Shown here piece by piece: positions 40,065 to 49,364 of a stretch of 64,000 bases of DNA. Location of the stretch: the NCBI RefSeq assembly GCF_013415115.1, contig NZ_JACCDD010000002.1, forward strand, positions 609,725-673,724, in the 5' to 3' direction. Below the pieces are notes generated by a model. The model was not told the DNA's origin and searched no databases. It saw nothing but the letters and a program-made list of their open reading frames with translations. Position 1 is the stretch's first letter; the number at the start of each line of letters is the position of its first letter. Made by a program: the position numbers and the translations under genes. Source of the DNA: Vreelandella zhaodongensis (GTDB taxonomy: Bacteria; Pseudomonadota; Gammaproteobacteria; Pseudomonadales; Halomonadaceae).

Positions 40065-40793
40065 CTAATGTGGAATGATTTCGCTTGAGTGATAGCTGCT
40101 CTTTATTTTAAAAAATGTATCTGGTGAACCGGTAAACTTTACTACTGACTTCTCTAACCGATTTAAATTCCGTGTTTGCCAACTTCCTTTTCGGCGTAAA
40201 CGGCAGCGATCTAGGTCGATTAGCCAAGGCTTGCCAGCGGGGTCGACTAAAATATTGCGGGCATTAAGATCCACATGATCAAGCCCCACCTGGTGAAAGC
40301 GTTTAATCATTACACCGACGCGTTCAAGCAAGCTGTCGTTTGCTTCGCCAGTGGCCAATAACGAAGCGAGTGCCTGGGCACCAGGAACCCTGACCGTTAG
40401 CAGGGCCGCTTCGTAAGTAGCTCCATATCGAGTGACACAGCAGCCGACAGGGCGCGGAACCGGTAGACCCTGGTCGTAAAGAGTAGCGGTTAAGCGCAGC
40501 TCGCGAAAGGCACGGGTACGCTCTTCACCCAGCCAGATATAGCGTTTTTCGCTTAGTTTGGCGACCAACCCACCGCGCCGATAAGGGCGCAGTACCCACT
40601 GTTCTTTATTGTCTGTCTCTAGGAATAAGCTACTCCCCCGTCCAGGCGCTTCGCCAACGATTAGGTTGCGTTCACGCCAATACGCCTGATGGAATAGATC
40701 TGGATGAAGTTGGTGTGACGTGGCAGCGTCACTTAAACTGTCTGCATCATATAACATCAGCCAATTTTTCTGCCGGAGTGCCGCTAAGCGCAT
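40065..40793 (-). CDS. kdkA: 3-deoxy-D-manno-octulosonic acid kinase
   Basis: 242-residue kinase that phosphorylates the single Kdo of Haemophilus-type LPS. LIVGEAPGRGSSLF is the glycine loop, VLRPYRRGGLVAKLSEKRYI follows, and DHVDLNARNILVD with WLIDLDRCR are the catalytic and metal-binding motifs. AGAGAGG precedes the ATG at 40793, and that start codon shares bases with the opsX start codon on the other strand (CATG). It is GC-richer than the GT genes it precedes. Confidence 0.93.
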   Translation of the reverse strand: MRLAALRQKNWLMLYDADSLSDAATSHQLHPDLFHQAYWRERNLIVGEAPGRGSSLFLETDNKEQWVLRPYRRGGLVAKLSEKRYIWLGEERTRAFRELRLTATLYDQGLPVPRPVGCCVTRYGATYEAALLTVRVPGAQALASLLATGEANDSLLERVGVMIKRFHQVGLDHVDLNARNILVDPAGKPWLIDLDRCRLRRKGSWQTRNLNRLEKSVVKFTGSPDTFFKIKSSYHSSEIIPH

Positions 40794-41889
40794 GAAGCCC
40801 TCTCTGCCTGCTCAACCTAACCATATTGCCATTTTGCGCCTCTCCGCGTTGGGAGACGTGTGCAATCTCGTGCCCACGGTGCGGGCGTTGCAGCGCCAAT
40901 GGCCGCACGCTCGCATTACCTGGATAATCGGCAAGGGGGAGCACAGTTTACTGGCGGGGCTTTCTGGGGTCGAGTTTGTTGTTTACGACAAATCTACCGG
41001 CCTTGCTGGCATGCGCGCGCTCTGGAAGGAGCTTGCGGACACTCGCTTTGATGTACTGCTGCATATGCAGCAAGCAATACGTGCAAGCGTGCTTTCGCTT
41101 GGGCTCAAAGCCAATGTACGTGTCGGTTATGACAAAGCTCGCGCCAAAGATAAGCAGCACTGGTTTGCTCAGCAGCAGCTCGTGCCACATCCAAATGCCC
41201 ATGTGCTTGAGTCATTTATGGATTTCGCTCGCTTGCTGGGAGTAGAGGACGATCATCTAGAGTGGAATTTGTCGGTACCTCCTGTCGCTTATGATGAAGC
41301 GCGAGTGATTAGTGGCGATGCGCCTTATCTGGTAATTAATCCGTGTAGTAATGCGCGGCTGCGTAATTTCCGTAACTGGTCGGTGGAAGGTTATGCCAGC
41401 GTGATTGAACACGCCTGGGTGCAGCACGGTCTGAAGAGCGTATTGACCGGTGGTGGCAGTCCGCTTGAGCGTGAAGTTGGCGATCAGGTTGACGCGCTAT
41501 GTCAGCCGGGTAGCGTGATTAATGCTATCGGTGGTACGTCGCTCAAAGGGGTACTGGCGCTGATCGGTAATGCCCGAGCGGTTATCGCGCCTGATACAGG
41601 GCCTGCGCATATGGGTAACGCCATGGGGACACCGACGCTTGGTCTCTACGCCACAACGAACCCACAACGTGCAGCGCCCTATTGTTGGCGCGATTTTGCA
41701 GTAAATGCTTACCCCGATGCGGTGCGTATGTATTTGAATAAGTCAGTAGACGACGTTAGCTGGGGACAGCGGGTGCGCCATGCTGATGCCATGGATTTGA
41801 TTAAGGCCGACGACGTGATTGCTAAGCTAGATGCGCTGCTGGCGTATACCGCGGCGCAGCCAACAACAGGACCTTCGGATGAAAGTTGA
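40792..41889 (+). CDS. opsX: OpsX-type LPS heptosyltransferase I
   Basis: GT9 heptosyltransferase of about 365 residues predicted to add the first heptose to (phosphorylated) Kdo. The start [19 protein letters not shown], then [52 protein letters not shown] and [17 protein letters not shown], follow H. influenzae OpsX closely, more so than WaaC. A longer frame opens at 40720 but would run deep into kdkA. GGAG is 14 bases upstream of the chosen ATG, so the start is moderately uncertain. It overlaps hldE by 11 bases. Confidence 0.88.
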   Translation: MKPSLPAQPNHIAILRLSALGDVCNLVPTVRALQRQWPHARITWIIGKGEHSLLAGLSGVEFVVYDKSTGLAGMRALWKELADTRFDVLLHMQQAIRASVLSLGLKANVRVGYDKARAKDKQHWFAQQQLVPHPNAHVLESFMDFARLLGVEDDHLEWNLSVPPVAYDEARVISGDAPYLVINPCSNARLRNFRNWSVEGYASVIEHAWVQHGLKSVLTGGGSPLEREVGDQVDALCQPGSVINAIGGTSLKGVLALIGNARAVIAPDTGPAHMGNAMGTPTLGLYATTNPQRAAPYCWRDFAVNAYPDAVRMYLNKSVDDVSWGQRVRHADAMDLIKADDVIAKLDALLAYTAAQPTTGPSDES

Positions 41890-43309
41890 TTTAACCGCCC
41901 TAGAGCATGCTCGTGTACTGGTGGTGGGGGATGTCATGCTTGACCGCTACTGGCATGGTGGCACGTCGCGCATTTCACCAGAAGCACCGGTACCGGTGGT
42001 ACGGGTAGATGAAGCCGACGACCGCCCTGGTGGCGCGGCAAACGTGGCACTGAACGTAGCCTCGCTAGGCGGTCATGCCGCTTTGGCGGGGGTAGTCGGT
42101 GAGGACGAAAACGCCGAGCTGCTGACGTCTCGCTTGATGGCCTCGAATGTAAGCACTTACTTCCAGCGAAGCCCAGAGGTACCAACGATTACCAAGCTGC
42201 GTGTGATGAGCCGTAATCAACAGCTGCTGCGCCTTGATTTTGAACAGCGCCTCGATGGGGTCGACACTCAAGCTCTGCTGGAACAGGTCGAAAAAGCGCT
42301 GCCAGCGTGCGATGTGATGGTTCTTTCCGACTATGGTAAAGGGACGCTGAATCAGGTGGAGAAGCTGATTCAGATGGCCCGTGCTCACGGCAAGCGGGTG
42401 CTGGTTGACCCGAAAGGCCAGGATTTTCGCAAGTACCATGGGGCGAGTTTGATTACGCCTAATTTAACCGAATTTGAAGCGGTTGTTGGCCACTGTATTA
42501 ACGATGATGTACTTGCCCAGCGTGGTGAAACGCTGCGCGCTGAGCTTGAGTTAGAAGCGCTATTGATCACCCGCAGTGAAAAAGGCATGACCCTGATCCG
42601 AGAAGGCCATGCGCCGCTACATTTACCCACCCGAGCCCAGGAAGTATTCGACGTAACCGGCGCTGGCGATACCGTGATTGGCCTGATGGGACTTGCGCTG
42701 GCCTCAGGTCATGCGCTGCCTGAAGCAATGATGCTGGCCAACCTGGGGGCAGGCTTGGTGGTCGCCAAGCCGGGAACGGCGACGCTCTCGATCGCTGAAC
42801 TCTACACTGCGCTACACGGCGACAAGCTGGCTGAGTTTGGGGTGATTGACCAGGTTCCGCTGGTCGATGCTGTGCGCGCTGCCCAGCTGCGCGGCGAGCG
42901 CGTGGTGATGACCAATGGCTGCTTTGATATTCTCCATGCAGGACACGTGGCCTATTTAGAGCAGGCCAAACGCCTGGGCGACCGTCTTATCGTTGCGGTA
43001 AATGACGATGCCTCGATAGGCCGTTTGAAAGGCCCCAAACGGCCAATAAACCCGCTTAACCGTCGTATGCAGGTGCTGGCAGGGTTAGGCGCTGTCGATT
43101 GGGTCGTACCCTTTAGTGATGATACTCCCCAAGCGCTAATTGAAGCCGTTTTACCGGATATTTTGGTGAAAGGTGGCGATTACCGCCCTGAAGATATTGC
43201 CGGTGGTGAAGCCGTTATCGCCAACGGTGGTGACGTTAAAGTATTGGGCTTTGAAGATGGTGTATCGACTACCGCAATGATCAGCTCGATTTTGGATCGT
43301 GAGGGTTAA
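41879..43309 (+). CDS. hldE: Bifunctional heptose-7-phosphate kinase / heptose-1-phosphate adenylyltransferase
   Basis: 476-residue enzyme that carries out two steps of ADP-heptose synthesis. The ribokinase-type domain (about 1-315) has [24 protein letters not shown] and [12 protein letters not shown]. The cytidylyltransferase-like domain (about 340-476) has [18 protein letters not shown] with the HxGH motif and LVKGGDY. The ATG at 41879 aligns with E. coli HldE (477 residues); an ATG 16 codons earlier lies within opsX. Its stop overlaps the waaA start (TAATG). Confidence 0.97.
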   Translation: MKVDLTALEHARVLVVGDVMLDRYWHGGTSRISPEAPVPVVRVDEADDRPGGAANVALNVASLGGHAALAGVVGEDENAELLTSRLMASNVSTYFQRSPEVPTITKLRVMSRNQQLLRLDFEQRLDGVDTQALLEQVEKALPACDVMVLSDYGKGTLNQVEKLIQMARAHGKRVLVDPKGQDFRKYHGASLITPNLTEFEAVVGHCINDDVLAQRGETLRAELELEALLITRSEKGMTLIREGHAPLHLPTRAQEVFDVTGAGDTVIGLMGLALASGHALPEAMMLANLGAGLVVAKPGTATLSIAELYTALHGDKLAEFGVIDQVPLVDAVRAAQLRGERVVMTNGCFDILHAGHVAYLEQAKRLGDRLIVAVNDDASIGRLKGPKRPINPLNRRMQVLAGLGAVDWVVPFSDDTPQALIEAVLPDILVKGGDYRPEDIAGGEAVIANGGDVKVLGFEDGVSTTAMISSILDREG

Positions 43310-44598
43310 TGGCGTCGCCGACTTGGCCGCGTCTGGTCTATTCAGCGGCGCTCTATGTGTTGTCTCCGCTGATTTTATGGCGTATTTGGCGAGAGCAAGT
43401 ACTTACTTACCCCCGCTTGCAGCGGTTTGGTATGCACCTGGGGGCGCTTCCTCCAGCGCCACGAATTTGGTTGCACTGTGCCTCGGTGGGGGAAGTGCGC
43501 GCTGCGCGTCCGCTGATAGAAGGTTTGCTGGCGCGCTACCCTCATCACAGCCTGTTGCTTACCACCATGACCGCGACTGGAGCCCAGCAAGTTCAGGCGT
43601 TCATCGGTGAACAAGCTGCGCCTGACCAAGTAAGGCTCGCTCACTGCTTTTTACCTTTGGATTTTCCTGGGGCGGCCAAACGCTTTATTGCCCGCGTTCA
43701 GCCCACCCTTACCATTTTGTTTGAAACCGAGCTGTGGCCCAACCTACTGCACGCCTGCCACCAGCAAGCGGTGCCTGTGGCGGTGGTGAATGGGCGGCTA
43801 TCGCCGCGAGCCTTTGCACGTTACCAGCGCCTGCGTCCGCTAATGGCGAGTGCTTTGGCTAACGTTACCTGGTTAGCGGCTAAATCTGTGGCAGACGCTG
43901 AGCGCTTTCAAGCCTTAGGATGTCGCGCAGAAGTAACCCATGTCGTGGGCTCGTTAAAATTTGAGATGCCTTGTCAGGAAAGAAGTCTGGAGGAGGGTGA
44001 GTACTTACTTCAGGAGTGGGGTGCGCGCCCTGTGTGGGTGGCGGGTTCCACCCGTGAAGGAGAAGAGGCGCTGCTCTTAGAGGCTCATCGCCAGCTGTTG
44101 AAGCGGTTTCCAGAAGCATTACTGGTATTGGTGCCGCGACACCCCCAGCGCTTCGATGACGTGGCCAGCCTGTGTGCCCAGGACGACTGGACAATTAGCC
44201 GCCGCAGCCAGCAGCAGGCCGTCACACCACAAACGCAGATATACCTGGGGGACACGCTAGGGGAGCTGGCAATGCTGTATGCAGCAGGCCGTGTGGCCTA
44301 TGTCGGGGGCAGTTTGGTGCCGTTCGGCGGCCACAACGTGCTGGAACCTGCTGCGTTGGGTAAGCCGGTACTCTGCGGCCCTTCGCTTGAGAATTTTAGC
44401 GATGTAGCTGAGCCGCTGTTGGCGGCAGGCGCATTAAGCGTGGTGGAAACACCTGATGCCTTGGCTGATGCGCTAGTCGAGTTATTGGCAAACCCACAGA
44501 ATGCTCAGCACATTGGGCATACTGGGCGAGATGTTGTTGAGACCCACCGAGGAGCGCTGGCGCGCACGCTAGATGGGCTCAGCCAGTGGCTAACGTAA
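43309..44598 (+). CDS. waaA: 3-deoxy-D-manno-octulosonic acid (Kdo) transferase
   Basis: 429-residue inner-membrane GT30 enzyme that transfers Kdo to lipid A. A hydrophobic N-terminus ([14 protein letters not shown]) anchors it; [18 protein letters not shown], the catalytic-side [31 protein letters not shown] and [15 protein letters not shown] are intact. With kdkA and opsX nearby it is probably monofunctional, adding one Kdo, as in Haemophilus; sequence alone cannot prove this. It ends 9 bases inside convergent rpiA. Confidence 0.95.
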   Translation: MASPTWPRLVYSAALYVLSPLILWRIWREQVLTYPRLQRFGMHLGALPPAPRIWLHCASVGEVRAARPLIEGLLARYPHHSLLLTTMTATGAQQVQAFIGEQAAPDQVRLAHCFLPLDFPGAAKRFIARVQPTLTILFETELWPNLLHACHQQAVPVAVVNGRLSPRAFARYQRLRPLMASALANVTWLAAKSVADAERFQALGCRAEVTHVVGSLKFEMPCQERSLEEGEYLLQEWGARPVWVAGSTREGEEALLLEAHRQLLKRFPEALLVLVPRHPQRFDDVASLCAQDDWTISRRSQQQAVTPQTQIYLGDTLGELAMLYAAGRVAYVGGSLVPFGGHNVLEPAALGKPVLCGPSLENFSDVAEPLLAAGALSVVETPDALADALVELLANPQNAQHIGHTGRDVVETHRGALARTLDGLSQWLT

Positions 44599-45264
44599 GG
44601 CTGTACGCTCAACACCGTTCTCTGTACTCAGCAGCAGTACATCAGCACCGCGTTGAGCAAATAACCCATTTGTTACCACGCCTACAATGGCATTAATACG
44701 TGCTTCCATGGACGCTGGATCGTCGATCATAAAATCAAAGCAGTCGATAATCTGGTTTCCATTATCGGTGACGACACCTTGGCGATAGACAGGGTCTGCG
44801 CCTAGCTTGACCAATTCCCGAGCGACGTAGGAGCGCGCCATGGGAATTACTTCTACCGGTAGAGGGAAGTTGCCTAATTGAGCAACGTATTTAGAACCAT
44901 CGGCAATGCAAATAAAACGCTTAGCACAGGCCGCGACAATTTTTTCTCGGGTGAGTGCTGCGCCACCCCCTTTAATCATTTGTAAGTTAGCGTTCACTTC
45001 GTCTGCACCATCGATATAAAAAGGCACATCGCCAACACTGTTCAGCTCGAACACCTCGATACCTAGCGCCTGTAAGCGCTTGGCACTGGCTTCTGAACTG
45101 GCAACGGCGCCTTTAAAACGCTCGCTCAGCGGCGCTAGGCGGTCAATAAACAGGTTGGCTGTTGAGCCTGTACCAATGCCTAGCACGGTGTTTTTTTCTA
45201 GGTGGGGTTCGATTTCTTTAATCGCAGCGTCTGCTACGGCTGCTTTCAATTCATCTTGGGTCAT
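44590..45264 (-). CDS. rpiA: Ribose-5-phosphate isomerase A
   Basis: Pentose-phosphate enzyme of about 224 residues interconverting ribulose- and ribose-5-phosphate. [50 protein letters not shown] and [14 protein letters not shown] [14 protein letters not shown] are the family blocks. Three in-frame ATGs are possible (45279, 45267, 45264). GGAAA sits 7 bases before the last one and MTQDEL matches E. coli RpiA. Divergent from ilvA. Confidence 0.96.
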   Translation of the reverse strand: MTQDELKAAVADAAIKEIEPHLEKNTVLGIGTGSTANLFIDRLAPLSERFKGAVASSEASAKRLQALGIEVFELNSVGDVPFYIDGADEVNANLQMIKGGGAALTREKIVAACAKRFICIADGSKYVAQLGNFPLPVEVIPMARSYVARELVKLGADPVYRQGVVTDNGNQIIDCFDFMIDDPASMEARINAIVGVVTNGLFAQRGADVLLLSTENGVERTALR

Positions 45265-45425
45265 CATATTTTCCAGCATCAGGGGTTGGCAGTGCTCCCT
45301 AGTATAACGGCCTTAGCGCCCACTGCCGATGGAAACGCCGCTAGACGACGCTAGGCGTAATCTGCTACCAATAAGGGCTTTGCTCGCACCCCGTCAGGGT
45401 CACGTTATTTTTCTGGGATTCCCGC

Positions 45426-46940
45426 ATGCTCGAAGCAACCGTCAAAAAGATCCTCCAAGCCCGCGTTTATGAAGCCGCTTGTGAGACTCCTATTTCCCCC
45501 GCTCCCTTTTTGTCGCGTCGTTTCAATAACCAAATTTTGATTAAGCGCGAAGACCTTCAGCCAGTGTTTTCTTTTAAGATTCGTGGCGCCTACAACAAAA
45601 TGGCCCAGTTATCTGAAGAGCAGAAGGCCAAGGGCGTGATTGCGGCATCGGCAGGAAATCACGCCCAGGGGCTGGCCATGGCCGCCAAGCTCATGGGCGT
45701 TAAAGCGGTCATTGTGATGCCGCGTATTACGCCCGATATCAAGGTTCAGGCAGTGCGTGCCCGGGGTGCGAAGGTTATTTTGAGAGGTGATGCATTTGCC
45801 GCTGCCGCCGAACATGCCCAGGAATTGATAAAAGAGCACGGCTATACCTATATCCCACCGTTTGATGATATCGATGTGGTAGCGGGTCAGGGCACCATCG
45901 GTGTGGAGATTCTTCGCCAACACGGTGGCCGATTGGACGCTATTTTTATCCCCGTCGGTGGTGGCGGTTTAATTGCAGGCGTGGCGGCTTATGTGAAATA
46001 TCTGCGCCCGGATATCAAAATCATCGCCGTAGAAGCCGAAGACAGCGCTTGCCTTAAAGCAGCATTAGAAGCGGGTGAGCGGGTCGTGCTGGATCAGGTC
46101 GGTGTCTTTGCAGAAGGGGTGGCTGTCGCACAAATTGGTGAAGTCCCATTTTCATTGGTGCGTGACTTAATCGACGACGTTATCACGGTGAATACCGATG
46201 AGATGTGCGCCGCAGTGAAAGATATTTTTGAGGATACCCGCGCCGTGGCGGAAACATCCGGCGCGCTTTCATTGGCGGGTCTAAAAAAGTACGTCCAACA
46301 AACGGGTGCAGAAGGCGAGACGCTGCTATGCATTAACTCCGGCGCGAATACTAATTTTGATCGCTTGCAGCATATTGCGGAACGCACCGAGTTAGGGGAG
46401 CAACGCGAAGCGATTTTAGCAGTGACCATTGAAGAAAATCCGGGGAGCTTTAAAAAGTTTTGCCGCACATTAGGTAAGCGCATGGTCACCGAGTTCAGCT
46501 ACCGCTATGCAGATAACAGCGAAGCGCATATTTTTGTTGGCGTGCAAGTCAAACCCGGCGGGGAAGATCGCCAGGCGGTGATTGATAAGCTCCGTGAAGC
46601 TGGCTATCAGGTTGAAGATTTAACCGATAATGAGTTGGCAAAGCTGCATATTCGTCATCTAAGCGGTGGCCGACCCAGTGAACGTTTTGAAGAAGAGCTC
46701 TACCGTTTTGAGTTCCCTGAACGCCCTGGTGCACTAATGAACTTTTTAACCAAGTTGCCCCATGACTGGAATATTTCACTGTTCCACTACCGAAATCATG
46801 GTGCTGCTTACGGCCGAGTGCTGGTCGGTATGCAAGTGCCTAGCAGCGATCGCACTCATGTCGCTGAGTATTTAGATGCTATTGGTTACCGTTACTGGCG
46901 GGAGAGCGATAACCCAGCGTATCGGCTTTTCATGGCCTAG
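45426..46940 (+). CDS. ilvA: Biosynthetic threonine ammonia-lyase
   Basis: 504-residue PLP enzyme that makes 2-oxobutanoate for isoleucine synthesis. The PLP lysine is K51 in FSFKIRGAYNKM, SAGNHAQG contacts substrate, and PVGGGGLIAG binds the phosphate. The C-terminal 180 residues contain two ACT-like regulatory domains (AVTIEENPGSFKKFC and RFEFPERPGALMNFL), typical of the isoleucine-inhibited form. rpiA-ilvA divergence as in E. coli-related gene orders is not required; it appears monocistronic. Confidence 0.97.
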   Translation: MLEATVKKILQARVYEAACETPISPAPFLSRRFNNQILIKREDLQPVFSFKIRGAYNKMAQLSEEQKAKGVIAASAGNHAQGLAMAAKLMGVKAVIVMPRITPDIKVQAVRARGAKVILRGDAFAAAAEHAQELIKEHGYTYIPPFDDIDVVAGQGTIGVEILRQHGGRLDAIFIPVGGGGLIAGVAAYVKYLRPDIKIIAVEAEDSACLKAALEAGERVVLDQVGVFAEGVAVAQIGEVPFSLVRDLIDDVITVNTDEMCAAVKDIFEDTRAVAETSGALSLAGLKKYVQQTGAEGETLLCINSGANTNFDRLQHIAERTELGEQREAILAVTIEENPGSFKKFCRTLGKRMVTEFSYRYADNSEAHIFVGVQVKPGGEDRQAVIDKLREAGYQVEDLTDNELAKLHIRHLSGGRPSERFEEELYRFEFPERPGALMNFLTKLPHDWNISLFHYRNHGAAYGRVLVGMQVPSSDRTHVAEYLDAIGYRYWRESDNPAYRLFMA

Positions 46941-46946
46941 ATAAAA

Positions 46947-46958
46947 GTAAGTGCTTAC
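46947..46958. repeat. GTAAGTGCTTAC near-palindrome after ilvA
   Basis: A 12-base near-palindrome just past the ilvA stop. An identical copy is at 59573-59584 and a related TAAGTACTTA is at 9113-9122, all intergenic. Confidence 0.5.
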
Positions 46959-47087
46959 CAACCTGAAATGTCAGAGCAGCTAGGAAATGTTAATTAATCG
47001 ATACGTTTAATGGAGCGTTAAAAATAGTGCTGAAAGCAGTTGTCAGATGCCCTCTAATGGTCCTATAGTCGTGAGCGAATTTAGGAG

Positions 47088-47140
47088 GTGTGTCATCTCG
47101 TCAAAGGTAGCGCTTGAAAAATAGCGCCTAGATGACGCAC
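47088..47140 (+). ncRNA. Structured leader or small RNA element upstream of the 32-residue ORF
   Basis: GTGTGTCATCT (47088-47098) pairs with AGATGACGCAC (47130-47140) through 11 bp with one G-U, and an inner stem GCGCT/AGCGC closes a TGAAAAAT loop. The element lies 40 bases before the small membrane-peptide gene, so it could be a 5'-UTR structure or attenuator. No known riboswitch class was recognised. Confidence 0.45.
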
Positions 47141-47180
47141 TAAGGTGTTTGGCAACTGTGAAAGACGTTGGAGAAGAGGC

Positions 47181-47279
47181 ATGCGGCGGAAAAAGCCTGA
47201 TATGGTGATGGCGCTAACGGTGGTGTTCTTACTCGGAGTACTGGCCACTGGATATGCGCAAGCGCTTTCGGGAAGTTAA
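47181..47279 (+). CDS. Small single-pass membrane protein, 32 residues
   Basis: Short gene encoding MRRKKPDMVMALTVVFLLGV followed by LATGYAQALSGS. A basic N-terminus (RRKK) precedes a single hydrophobic helix (about residues 9-24), giving an expected N-in membrane orientation. GGAGAAG lies 6 bases before the ATG and a bidirectional hairpin follows the stop, so it reads as a complete small gene. I do not recognise the family and no function is proposed. It sits between ilvA and fau. Confidence 0.6.
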   Translation: MRRKKPDMVMALTVVFLLGVLATGYAQALSGS

Positions 47280-47332
47280 CTTACCACGTGGATAAGTAAC
47301 GCTTTTGAGCGTGGACGCTGTACTTAGCTTTT

Positions 47333-47362
47333 GAACGGGTTGATCACACTGATCAGCCCGTT
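47333..47362. terminator. Bidirectional terminator between small ORF and fau
   Basis: AACGGGTTGATC and GATCAGCCCGTT form a 12-bp stem (one G-T pair) around ACACT, followed by TT on the plus strand. On the minus strand the first arm overlaps the last codons of fau, and the trailing CAAAAG tract is T-poor, so efficiency there is uncertain. Confidence 0.65.
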
Positions 47363-47985
47363 TTCGTTGGTCGAATAACCATTGTGTCACTGACCACCAT
47401 GCCTAGCGGAATATCCCAAGGCTCGACAGGCAGCGTAGCCACTTGTTGGCAGGCGTGAGCAACGCCAATCAACGTTGGTGCCGGCCCTTGGTAACGCATA
47501 AAAGCAAGGCTTCGATCATAGAAGCCGCCTCCCATGCCCATGCGGTTTGCTTGCTGATCAAACCCCACAAGCGGAACAATAAGCGTGTCTAGCGCCCAGG
47601 CAGGCAGGCGATTTCGCCTATCGGCGGCAAACCGTGAGCAGGGTTCTGCGATGCCAAACCGGTTTTTCACCATGGGGGTAGACTCGCGGTAGGCAACAAA
47701 CCAAAGGCAATTAGCCGAAAATGGGCGCAATACAGGTAAGTAAATACTTACTTTGCGTTGACGTAGCCAAGGTAGTAATGGCGTGGGATCAATTTCTCCA
47801 TTAACCGGCAAGTAAAGGCTGATACGTTTGGATCGTTGAATTTCAGGTAGCTGTTTCAAGCGCTGGCACAGGGTGATAGCGGCTTGTTTTTGCTGGCTTG
47901 GGGAGAGTGTGCGGCGTCTACGCCTAAGTTCTCGGCGCAGCGCAGTTTTATCGCCGAGTGTGCTGCAATCTGCAGTGTCGTTCAT
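47353..47985 (-). CDS. fau: 5-formyltetrahydrofolate cyclo-ligase
   Basis: 210-residue enzyme (YgfA) that converts 5-formyl-THF to methenyl-THF. KTALRRELRRRRRTLS at the N-terminus, ISLYLPVNGEIDP, and the ATP-binding GMGGGFYDRSLAF are the family motifs. It follows the 6S RNA gene on the same strand, as in E. coli where ssrS and ygfA are co-transcribed. Confidence 0.94.
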   Translation of the reverse strand: MNDTADCSTLGDKTALRRELRRRRRTLSPSQQKQAAITLCQRLKQLPEIQRSKRISLYLPVNGEIDPTPLLPWLRQRKVSIYLPVLRPFSANCLWFVAYRESTPMVKNRFGIAEPCSRFAADRRNRLPAWALDTLIVPLVGFDQQANRMGMGGGFYDRSLAFMRYQGPAPTLIGVAHACQQVATLPVEPWDIPLGMVVSDTMVIRPTKTG

Positions 47986-48020
47986 AACGAGCTACTCGTG
48001 ACGAGATAACTAAAACTAAG

Positions 48021-48204
48021 TGTTCCCCAGAATGCCGCTGCCGTTCTGGCCCTGAACCTACTGGTTCAGGTGGGTGGCCGCAGCCAAACCGTCAGGCTTT
48101 CCGACGCACGGACATGCACACGGGTTTGGCTAGCATTTGGCCCCCTGGGTACTGCGCATAGGCTCGAGGGACTATAACGACTGGCGTACACCCCAGAGAA
48201 CAGG
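48021..48204 (-). ncRNA. ssrS: 6S RNA
   Basis: About 184 nt between zapA and fau. The minus-strand transcript begins TGTTCTCTGGGGTG and ends CATTCTGGGGAACA; these ends pair to form the closing stem. Internal elements include CCCTCGAGCC opposite the central bubble and the 3' CTGAACC...GGTTCAG hairpin, as in enterobacterial 6S RNA. 6S RNA binds the housekeeping sigma-70 polymerase and regulates it in stationary phase. Position between zapA and fau is the conserved location. The ends are estimated from pairing. Confidence 0.9.
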
Positions 48205-48253
48205 GCTATCCTAACAGAGCCAGTACTAATGCCAAAGGGCTGTCAGCAGGTTC

Positions 48254-48562
48254 TTATGGTTCTTTGTGCTGAGGTGTGCCTGCCAGTGCTCGTTCAAGCC
48301 GATCATTGAGACGGCTTAAGTTTGCTTCACTCGCGCGGTGCTCATCCAGTACCTCAAGTAGCTCATGCGTGATATTCAGAGCTGCCATCACTGCCACTCG
48401 CTCGCTACCAAGGGTGTTACTTTGGGCATTAATGCCTTGCATAGCGCGGTCTAAATAGCGAGCAGCGCGTTCCAGCTTGGCTTCTTCGCCGGTGTCGCAA
48501 GCAATCATGTAGCTGCGACCCAGTAGGGTAATTTCTTTGGTTGGCCGCTTCGCGTTACTCAT
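48254..48562 (-). CDS. zapA: Cell division protein ZapA
   Basis: 102-residue FtsZ-associated protein that bundles protofilaments at the Z-ring. KEITLLGRSYMIACDTGEE at the N-terminus and VAVMAALNITHELLEV in the dimer coiled-coil helix match ZapA, followed by a coiled-coil tail. The ATG at 48562 has GGAG 7 bases upstream and is preferred over one five codons earlier. It is upstream of 6S RNA and fau on the same strand. Confidence 0.93.
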   Translation of the reverse strand: MSNAKRPTKEITLLGRSYMIACDTGEEAKLERAARYLDRAMQGINAQSNTLGSERVAVMAALNITHELLEVLDEHRASEANLSRLNDRLERALAGTPQHKEP

Positions 48563-48764
48563 CAAAGACTCCAGCACAGGTCATTTTCTTGACCAATGCG
48601 TTAACATCACTGCATAGGAAGGATAGTTGGCGTTCACTATAAGAGAGCGCCTTATGTGGGGTCAACGCGTAGGCGCAAGCACGGTGTTATTCCTGCTATG
48701 TTTCGACGTCCTTTTTTGACACTCTGCTTCGACGCATTCATTTCCCTTATTTGTATAGCGAGCA

Positions 48765-49349
48765 ATGACCATGTCCCTTATCAACGAGCGCCAGGATTTT
48801 TCTGACGTCGCGGATGTTTTTCTTCTTCACGGCAGTATGCAGTCCCCAGCTTTTTTGGATGGCCGCCTCTGCGCCCTATTAGCGCTGCGCGATATAACGG
48901 CTGAAAACTGGCTGGAAGAGGTATGCCTAAGTCTGGGGGTCGAGCAGCCCCGAGACTCGCCGAGCGCTGAACGCTTACTGGGATGGCGGCGTCAAACCCT
49001 TGATGCATTGAGCGCCAGCGACCTGAATTATGCGCCGCTGCTACCCGACGAACTTTTTTCCCTTGCGGAACAAGCCCAGGGGCTAAAAGAGTGGACGCTA
49101 GGCTTTATGGAAGTGGTTGAAGAAGTGACCGACGAGTCGCTACGTGAGCGCTGGTCTCAGACCCTGCAAGAAGCCATTGATGACCTGGCGGGCCTTGGGC
49201 AAATCGAAACGGACATCGACGATAGCCCTGAAAACGAGAATGACTTGTTTGCACTGACAGAGCATGTCCGTATGGCGGCCATGCTGCTCTACACTGAGCA
49301 GCATCCTGGTAAGCCTCAGGTCGAGCAAGCTGACGCCCCCGTTCATTAA
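48765..49349 (+). CDS. ygfB: YgfB/YecA-family (UPF0149) protein
   Basis: 194-residue acidic, mostly helical protein of the UPF0149 family. SPAFLDGRLCALLA, LPDELFSLAEQAQGLKEW-type LLPDELFSLAEQAQGLKEWT, GFMEVVEEVTDESL and EHVRMAAMLLYTE are the conserved helices. The molecular role is not well defined in general. It is divergent from zapA and leads the ygfB-pepP-ubiH-ubiI series found in many gammaproteobacteria. Two ATGs (48765 and 48771) are equally plausible starts. Confidence 0.9.
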   Translation: MTMSLINERQDFSDVADVFLLHGSMQSPAFLDGRLCALLALRDITAENWLEEVCLSLGVEQPRDSPSAERLLGWRRQTLDALSASDLNYAPLLPDELFSLAEQAQGLKEWTLGFMEVVEEVTDESLRERWSQTLQEAIDDLAGLGQIETDIDDSPENENDLFALTEHVRMAAMLLYTEQHPGKPQVEQADAPVH

Positions 49350-49364
49350 CTTTTAGGAGTTGTT

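Noticed and set aside
47736..47751. GTAAGTAAATACTTAC as a further copy of the gene-end palindrome
   Set aside because: It lies within fau coding sequence with a longer spacer, so it may be chance.
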